This document shows, piece by piece, positions 32,125 through 36,348 of a stretch of 36,348 bases of DNA. The stretch covers positions 1 through 36,348 of the forward strand of contig QWPJ01000159.1 of the NCBI GenBank assembly GCA_003671195.1, read 5' to 3'. Source of the DNA: Planctomycetota bacterium (GTDB lineage: Bacteria > Planctomycetota > Planctomycetia > Pirellulales > Pirellulaceae). Each line of letters begins with the position of its first letter. Positions within the stretch are counted from its first letter, which is position 1. Under the pieces are notes generated by a model. It had not been told where the DNA came from and searched no databases. It saw only the letters and a list, made by a program, of their open reading frames with translations. The position numbers were made by a program, and so were the translations under genes.

Positions 32125-33552
32125 CTAAGAATACAACTGAATCGCTTTGATGATCGCTTCGACATCGTTCGGGACGGCGATCGCACGATTTGCGTACGAG
32201 GCGCGCGTAACACCACGACTGCCGAGGACCTCCTCAAACTTATCCTGGTCGGTCGTATGGTAAGCGACCGTGGCCGTGGGGTCTTTGAGTTGATGGCCGG
32301 TCAAAATGCACACGACGCGGTCTTCATAGCCGATGACACCTTGTTGCCTCAGTAGCTTTGCGCCCGCGACGCTCGCGGCGCTGGCCGGCTCGCAACCGAT
32401 CCCACCTGCTCCGACCTGTGCCTTCGCATCGAGAATCTCTTGATCGCTCACCTTGCGGACAACCCCATCGCAAACGTCCAAGGCCCGCAAGCATTTTTTC
32501 AAGTTCACCGGACGATTGATCTCGATGGCGCTTGCAATCGTATCGGCTTTGGTTTTGCTCCGATCGAGCTCATCGTAGTACCAACACGCTGTTTCCATCC
32601 GAGGTCGTCCGCGATTCCAGCGCAAGTTTCGTTGGTTATAGAGCACATCGAGCGTGTCAGCTCCCGCTGCGTTGATCACTGCCAATCTCGGCACCTTGGA
32701 AATCAATCCCAGTTCCTTGAGTTCGATGAATGCTTTTCCAAACGCGCTGCTATTGCCCAAATTCCCCCCCGGAACGACGATCCAATCGGGTACCTCCCAA
32801 CGCAAGGCCTCTAGCACGCGGAACATGACGGTCTTTTGACCCTCGAGGCGAAAAGGATTGACGCTGTTGACCAAGTAGATGCCGAGCGCTTTGGAGATCT
32901 CCTGGACTCTTGCCATCGCGTCGTCGAAATCGCCAGCGATCTGAACCGTCAAGGCTCCATACTCCAAAGCCTGAGAGAGCTTGCCATAGGAGATTTTCCC
33001 TGTACCGATGAAAATAATCGCTCGCATCAGTTGCGTCACCGCGCAGTACATCGCAAGCGACGCGCTGGTGTTGCCTGTCGAGGCGCATGCGGCCCGCTTA
33101 GCCCCTACCATGTGCGCATGGGTAAAGGCAGCACACATTCCGTTATCCTTAAAGGAACCCGATGGATTCATCCCCTCGTACTGCAAATACAACTGGCCAG
33201 GTCGCAACCCTACATAACGCGATACGAAATCGGCTTGTTGCAAAAGCGTTTGCCCCTCGCCCACGGTGATGACCCGCTCGGGAGGTGCAAACGGGAGCAG
33301 TTCATGGAATCTCCAAACCCCACTGAACCTTAAAGGCTCATGCCGCCTTGACCACATGGCCTCCAGGTCCGACAACCGCTTGGGGACCGGCAATCGCGAC
33401 CAATCGTAGGCGACGTCCAATAAGTCCCCGCATACGCCGCACTTTGTTCGCACCTCACCGACGTCGTACGTCGCTGCGCAATCGATGTTTAAGCATCGCT
33501 GGTAGACCTTCTCGGCAAGGGACACTTGGCGGCTTAGAGCAGTAGTAGTCAT
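32125..33552 (-). CDS. thrC: threonine synthase
   Basis: This PLP-dependent enzyme converts O-phosphohomoserine to threonine. It has 475 residues. An N-terminal zinc-ribbon-like segment (Cys20, Cys25, Cys38, Cys41) precedes the catalytic domain. The PLP lysine is Lys135 in [24 protein letters not shown] and a Gly-rich [14 protein letters not shown] phosphate loop follow. This matches the class II (thermophile/plant-like) threonine synthases. It follows aroA by 36 bases on the same strand, so the two are probably co-transcribed. The final codons lie in the 15-bp sequence repeated at 29760, so this 3' end may have come with inserted DNA. Confidence 0.95.
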   Translation of the reverse strand: MTTTALSRQVSLAEKVYQRCLNIDCAATYDVGEVRTKCGVCGDLLDVAYDWSRLPVPKRLSDLEAMWSRRHEPLRFSGVWRFHELLPFAPPERVITVGEGQTLLQQADFVSRYVGLRPGQLYLQYEGMNPSGSFKDNGMCAAFTHAHMVGAKRAACASTGNTSASLAMYCAVTQLMRAIIFIGTGKISYGKLSQALEYGALTVQIAGDFDDAMARVQEISKALGIYLVNSVNPFRLEGQKTVMFRVLEALRWEVPDWIVVPGGNLGNSSAFGKAFIELKELGLISKVPRLAVINAAGADTLDVLYNQRNLRWNRGRPRMETACWYYDELDRSKTKADTIASAIEINRPVNLKKCLRALDVCDGVVRKVSDQEILDAKAQVGAGGIGCEPASAASVAGAKLLRQQGVIGYEDRVVCILTGHQLKDPTATVAYHTTDQDKFEEVLGSRGVTRASYANRAIAVPNDVEAIIKAIQLYS

Positions 33553-33588
33553 GCAGCGAATTCAGGTAAGTGGATGCAAACTTTGGTG

Positions 33589-34947
33589 CTACACGTATTT
33601 CGGTGGTCTGCCGATCATTCTACCCAAGTCCTCGAAGAACTTCGGGTAGGTTTTCTCCGTGCACCGAGGATCCAACACCAAGCAGTCGGGGACCTTCATC
33701 GCCACCAAGGCGAAGCTCATCGCCATGCGATGATCGCGGTACGTTTGGATTTCGCACCCTCGAAGCTCTCTAGGATAGATCGTCAAGCCGTCGTCGTGTT
33801 CTTGAGCCTCTGCCCCGAGCCTGCGTATCTCTTGGACCAAATCTCCGATACGATCGGTTTCCTTGTGTCGGTTGTGTGCAACGCCGCGGACCCTAGTAGG
33901 GCCCTGGGCAAAAAGTGCAACAGCCGCTAAGGTCTGGACCGTATCGCTGATATCCGACATGTCGATGTCGATCCCGTGGCTTGCGCGACCCGAAACTTCT
34001 ATCCAAGCTTCCCCGTTGGACTCTTGGCCAAAAACGACCTTCGAGCCCATCTTTTCGAGTACTTTTACGAATCCTACGTCCCCTTGGAGGGCGTCCAAAC
34101 CTAGACCCTCGACACGCACGCATCCTCCGGTGATCGCAGCAGCGGCCCAAAAATAGCTCGCTGCCGATGCGTCTGGTTCGATCGCATAATGGATCCCTTG
34201 GTAGCTCTGCCCCGAAGCGATCTGATAGACATGCTCGGCCTCCTTCGGACCGAGTTGCCGCAAGACTTGGACCCCAAAGCGTTCCATCACCGCGAGCGTC
34301 ATATCGACGTAAGGTTTAGATACCAAGGCGCCTTCGACAGCCAAGTGCACATCCTCTTGGCAGTAGGGTGCTGCCATCAGCATGCCGCTGAGGAATTGGC
34401 TCGATACATCCCCTCGGACAGTCGATGCCCCACCGAGTAAGCCGTGGGCATGGAGCAACACCGGTGGGCACTCGGGATTGCTTGGATTTTGGCTCACTAC
34501 GTCTGCTCCCCAGGCCCTCAAACCACGGATCAAGTCCCCGATCGGACGCTCGCGCATCCGTGGCACTCCATCGAGCAGGTACTTGCCCTCGGTGGCGGCC
34601 AAAGCCGCAGTGAGGAACCGGATCGAGGTTCCGCTATTGGCGATGAATAAACTCCCTTGGTTGATCGGTGGTTGTCCACCGCAACCCTCTAGAACCAGTT
34701 CGCATCGATCTCGATCCCAGTCGATTCTCAAGCCGAGTTGCTTCCAAGCTTCGACCATCACTTGGGTGTCTTCGCTATCGAGCACTCCGGTCAAGACCGA
34801 GCGTCCGTGAGCCATCGCAGCGCAGAGAACTGCGCGGTTGGTCAAACTTTTCGAACCCGGAACACGGATGTTTCCCTCGATGGGACGCTGAACGATCGGT
34901 ACGGACACAGCCCGAGGACTGGATCCTTGCAGAGTGTGCGATGTCAC
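33589..34947 (-). CDS. aroA: 3-phosphoshikimate 1-carboxyvinyltransferase (EPSP synthase)
   Basis: AroA joins shikimate-3-phosphate and phosphoenolpyruvate in the sixth step of the shikimate pathway. Key motifs are VPGSKSLTNRAVLCA (shikimate phosphate binding), a NSGTSIRFLTA loop (the LGNAGT region of the PEP and glyphosate site), RMRERPIGDL and NRHKETDRIGDL with catalytic residues. The end CTEKTYPKFFEDL is typical. In the motif usually NAGT(A/S)xR the sequence here is NSGTSIR, as in class II-type variants; I do not infer resistance. The GTG at 34947 overlaps the stop of the upstream gene as GTGA and is my choice; TTG 34965 is an alternative. Confidence 0.95.
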   Translation of the reverse strand: MTSHTLQGSSPRAVSVPIVQRPIEGNIRVPGSKSLTNRAVLCAAMAHGRSVLTGVLDSEDTQVMVEAWKQLGLRIDWDRDRCELVLEGCGGQPPINQGSLFIANSGTSIRFLTAALAATEGKYLLDGVPRMRERPIGDLIRGLRAWGADVVSQNPSNPECPPVLLHAHGLLGGASTVRGDVSSQFLSGMLMAAPYCQEDVHLAVEGALVSKPYVDMTLAVMERFGVQVLRQLGPKEAEHVYQIASGQSYQGIHYAIEPDASAASYFWAAAAITGGCVRVEGLGLDALQGDVGFVKVLEKMGSKVVFGQESNGEAWIEVSGRASHGIDIDMSDISDTVQTLAAVALFAQGPTRVRGVAHNRHKETDRIGDLVQEIRRLGAEAQEHDDGLTIYPRELRGCEIQTYRDHRMAMSFALVAMKVPDCLVLDPRCTEKTYPKFFEDLGRMIGRPPKYV

Positions 34948-36182
34948 GGCGCTGAGATCTTCCAAAGATTCTGAGCTCCGCGAACATACATCGCATTTCC
35001 AGAAACCGCAGGTGAGCCCAATACCTCGTCTCCGAGCTTATTGGTCTGCTCGATCTTTCCTTCTTCACCATCGAGGGCTACGACCGCACAAGTCCCGTCC
35101 ATGGAGAAGAGGTACAACCTATTTCCGGCGATCACCGGCGAGGACCAAATCTGGCTCGCATCGGGGATTCGAAGTTGCCAAAGAACTTTTCCAGTGAACA
35201 GATCTCCACAGACCAGGATCGTTCGGTTGACGACGTAGACTTTGTCGTTGTCGACCAGAGGGGAACAAGCGTTGGGGTTGAGTTTGTTTTCAAACCAAAG
35301 TTTGCTCGGAGCCCCAGCGCTGGACAGATCCAAGGCGGTCAATCCCCCGGAAGGAACGATCAGCCTACCGTTGGCCACCGTTGCCGAAGAGGTCGTCGCA
35401 CACGACATGTCGATTTTCCACATCTGCGTGCCATCGGCAGGATTGACGGCCACCAAGTCCTCGCTCGATTGCATGATCAAAGCCGATTTGCCGCTCGGTA
35501 GGACCACCGGGGTAGGCGAAGTCCAGTTGGCTTTGCGAGGACGCTCTTGCTTCCAAGCTGTTGTTCCGTCTTGAACGTTCATCCCCAAGGCGAAAGAGTC
35601 CCCTTGGCATTCGACCTGCACGACCACCACCCCGTCGACAATCGTCGGCGAGGCGCTCATGCCTACGTCGTTCCCTGCTTTAGGAAAATCGCTCGCTAGC
35701 GAACGGTACCACAGCAGGTTGCCTTGCAGGTCCGTACAAGCGATATCGTTGGAGCTAAAAAATGCGATGACATGTTTTCCGTCGCTCGCCGGGGTGGGTG
35801 CTGCATTGGCGCTGGTCGGATGGCAGTAGGGTCGTCCCCGGGACACGAGTTGCTGTTCCCACCTGGGTTTGCCCGTGGCCGCATCGTAACTCAAGAGGCG
35901 GATGCGTCGCTGTTCGAGCCCGTCGCTCGTGGTCGTAATGACCTGGTCTCCGACCACGATCGCCCCGCCAACACTGCGTCCAGGAATCGGGACTTTCCAA
36001 GCGACATTGGTCCCTACTTGGCCGTCAAAGGTATCGGGAAGCTTGGACTTGTTGGCGACCCCTCCGACGTAGGGCCCGCGGAACTGAAGCCAGTCCTGAG
36101 CATCGGCAGTCAGACAAGTGCAGGAACTTAGGATCGCGCCGCACAGAGGCAGCCATTGTCGCATACAGAGTTTATTTTTCAT
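34944..36182 (-). CDS. secreted PQQ-binding-like beta-propeller protein
   Basis: This 412-residue exported protein has a signal peptide (basic MKNKLCMRQ, then WLPLCGAILSSCTCLTADA). It begins the mature part with DWLQFRGPYVGGV, as in planctomycete PQQ-like proteins. The rest consists of beta-propeller blades with repeated W-K/W-x and A-x-D-x-x-T-G-K patterns: LLSYDAATGKPRWEQQL, LQGNLLWYRSL, AVNPADGTQMWKID, LFTGKVLWQLRI. These resemble BamB/PQQ-like repeats, but the tryptophan docking motif does not show that PQQ is bound. The ATG at 36182 follows TAAGG; a TTG at 36191 is less likely. It sits upstream of aroA with a 4-base overlap. Confidence 0.9.
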   Translation of the reverse strand: MKNKLCMRQWLPLCGAILSSCTCLTADAQDWLQFRGPYVGGVANKSKLPDTFDGQVGTNVAWKVPIPGRSVGGAIVVGDQVITTTSDGLEQRRIRLLSYDAATGKPRWEQQLVSRGRPYCHPTSANAAPTPASDGKHVIAFFSSNDIACTDLQGNLLWYRSLASDFPKAGNDVGMSASPTIVDGVVVVQVECQGDSFALGMNVQDGTTAWKQERPRKANWTSPTPVVLPSGKSALIMQSSEDLVAVNPADGTQMWKIDMSCATTSSATVANGRLIVPSGGLTALDLSSAGAPSKLWFENKLNPNACSPLVDNDKVYVVNRTILVCGDLFTGKVLWQLRIPDASQIWSSPVIAGNRLYLFSMDGTCAVVALDGEEGKIEQTNKLGDEVLGSPAVSGNAMYVRGAQNLWKISAP

Positions 36183-36237
36183 GATGATCAAACCTTAGAT
36201 TTTGTTTTGGTTGGAGTGTCTTCGTGAGCGTGTGGGG

Positions 36238-36348
36238 TTATTTCAGCGAGATCGCCTTGCCGGTCGAGTCGCAGACGCGGGCTTGGAAAATGTAACGCTG
36301 AGCCCACGCTTCCTTTTGCTCGTTCTGACATACTTTGATCAAGACGCG
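36238..36348 (-). CDS. C-terminal fragment of an unidentified protein, cut by window edge
   Basis: A reading frame enters from the right edge and ends in TAA at 36238-36240. The last 36 residues read RVLIKVCQNEQKEAWAQRYI, then a QARVCDSTGK beta-strand pair and end ISLK. They resemble the C-terminal strands of a beta-sandwich in planctomycete exported proteins, but I cannot name it. It ends about 55 bases before the PQQ-like gene on the same strand and may be in the same operon. Confidence 0.65.
   Translation of the reverse strand, partial: RVLIKVCQNEQKEAWAQRYIFQARVCDSTGKAISLK

Larger units (their letters stand above)
29760..32136. other. putative inserted segment at the 3' end of thrC
   Basis: The 15-bp sequence CCGCTAAGAATACAA occurs at 29760-29774 and 32122-32136 in the same orientation. 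It covers the last codons of thrC and its displaced remnant. Between them lie a PEP-CTERM gene and an alpha/beta hydrolase gene. The left half of the segment is AT-richer than the surroundings. No integrase or transposase is visible, so the means of insertion is unknown. The call is an inference from the duplicated gene end. Confidence 0.45.

Noticed and set aside
33589..34947. AroA NSGTSIR variant as a sign of glyphosate tolerance
   Set aside because: The sequence alone does not show this, and such variants occur naturally.

Overview
The window looks like a chromosomal segment of a planctomycete, probably Pirellulaceae-like. This is inferred from gene content, not from a marker gene: a Tat-exported DUF1501 protein, a secreted PQQ-type beta-propeller, a PEP-CTERM protein, many secreted proteins of planctomycete type, weak or absent Shine-Dalgarno sites before many genes, moderately GC-rich DNA, and intergenic CGAGTAC repeats that recall Rhodopirellula-type genomes. 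I saw no rRNA, tRNA, CRISPR array, transposase or integrase.

Layout. Bases 1-2100 hold the 3' part of a SPOUT RNA methyltransferase, an MBL-fold hydrolase and a small membrane protein. A lone ExbB/MotA-type channel gene faces them. Bases 3160-6799 hold a DapA-family lyase/aldolase with an unusual C-terminal helix, a ComEA-like DNA-binding protein and uvrB. They are followed by a secreted protein of unknown function (6898-8037) and a repeat-filled convergent gap (8038-8611). Bases 8612-10878 (minus strand) encode a Wzm/Wzt-type polysaccharide exporter. Divergent from it are an orphan ABC ATPase and a RegA/ActR-type response regulator.

Bases 12894-27903 are the centre of the window: a ten-gene type II secretion-like operon in the order D-E-F-G-H-I-J-K-L-M/C. 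It has the ATPase, the platform protein, five pseudopilins and a PilM/GspL protein. Several parts are unusual. The D protein carries many secretin N-type modules but no visible secretin beta-barrel. D, I, J and K carry glycine-rich tracts. L ends in a 15-bp tandem repeat. The last gene fuses a GspM/PilO-like part, an Ig-like domain and a GspC/PilP-like part. Prepilin peptidase (GspO) and a stand-alone GspC are not in the window. The best reading is a divergent planctomycetal secretion or pseudopilus machine.

Bases 28175-29593 encode a DUF1501 protein behind a leader with two mutually exclusive hairpins. On the minus strand, from 36348 down to 32125, lie a truncated gene, a PQQ-like protein, aroA and thrC. 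Between DUF1501 and thrC is an AT-richer segment (about 29760-32136) with a PEP-CTERM gene and an alpha/beta hydrolase gene. Its left edge carries a decayed copy of the 3' end of thrC in the same orientation, and an identical 15-bp sequence lies at both edges. This is the pattern expected if DNA was inserted at the 3' end of thrC and displaced the original end.
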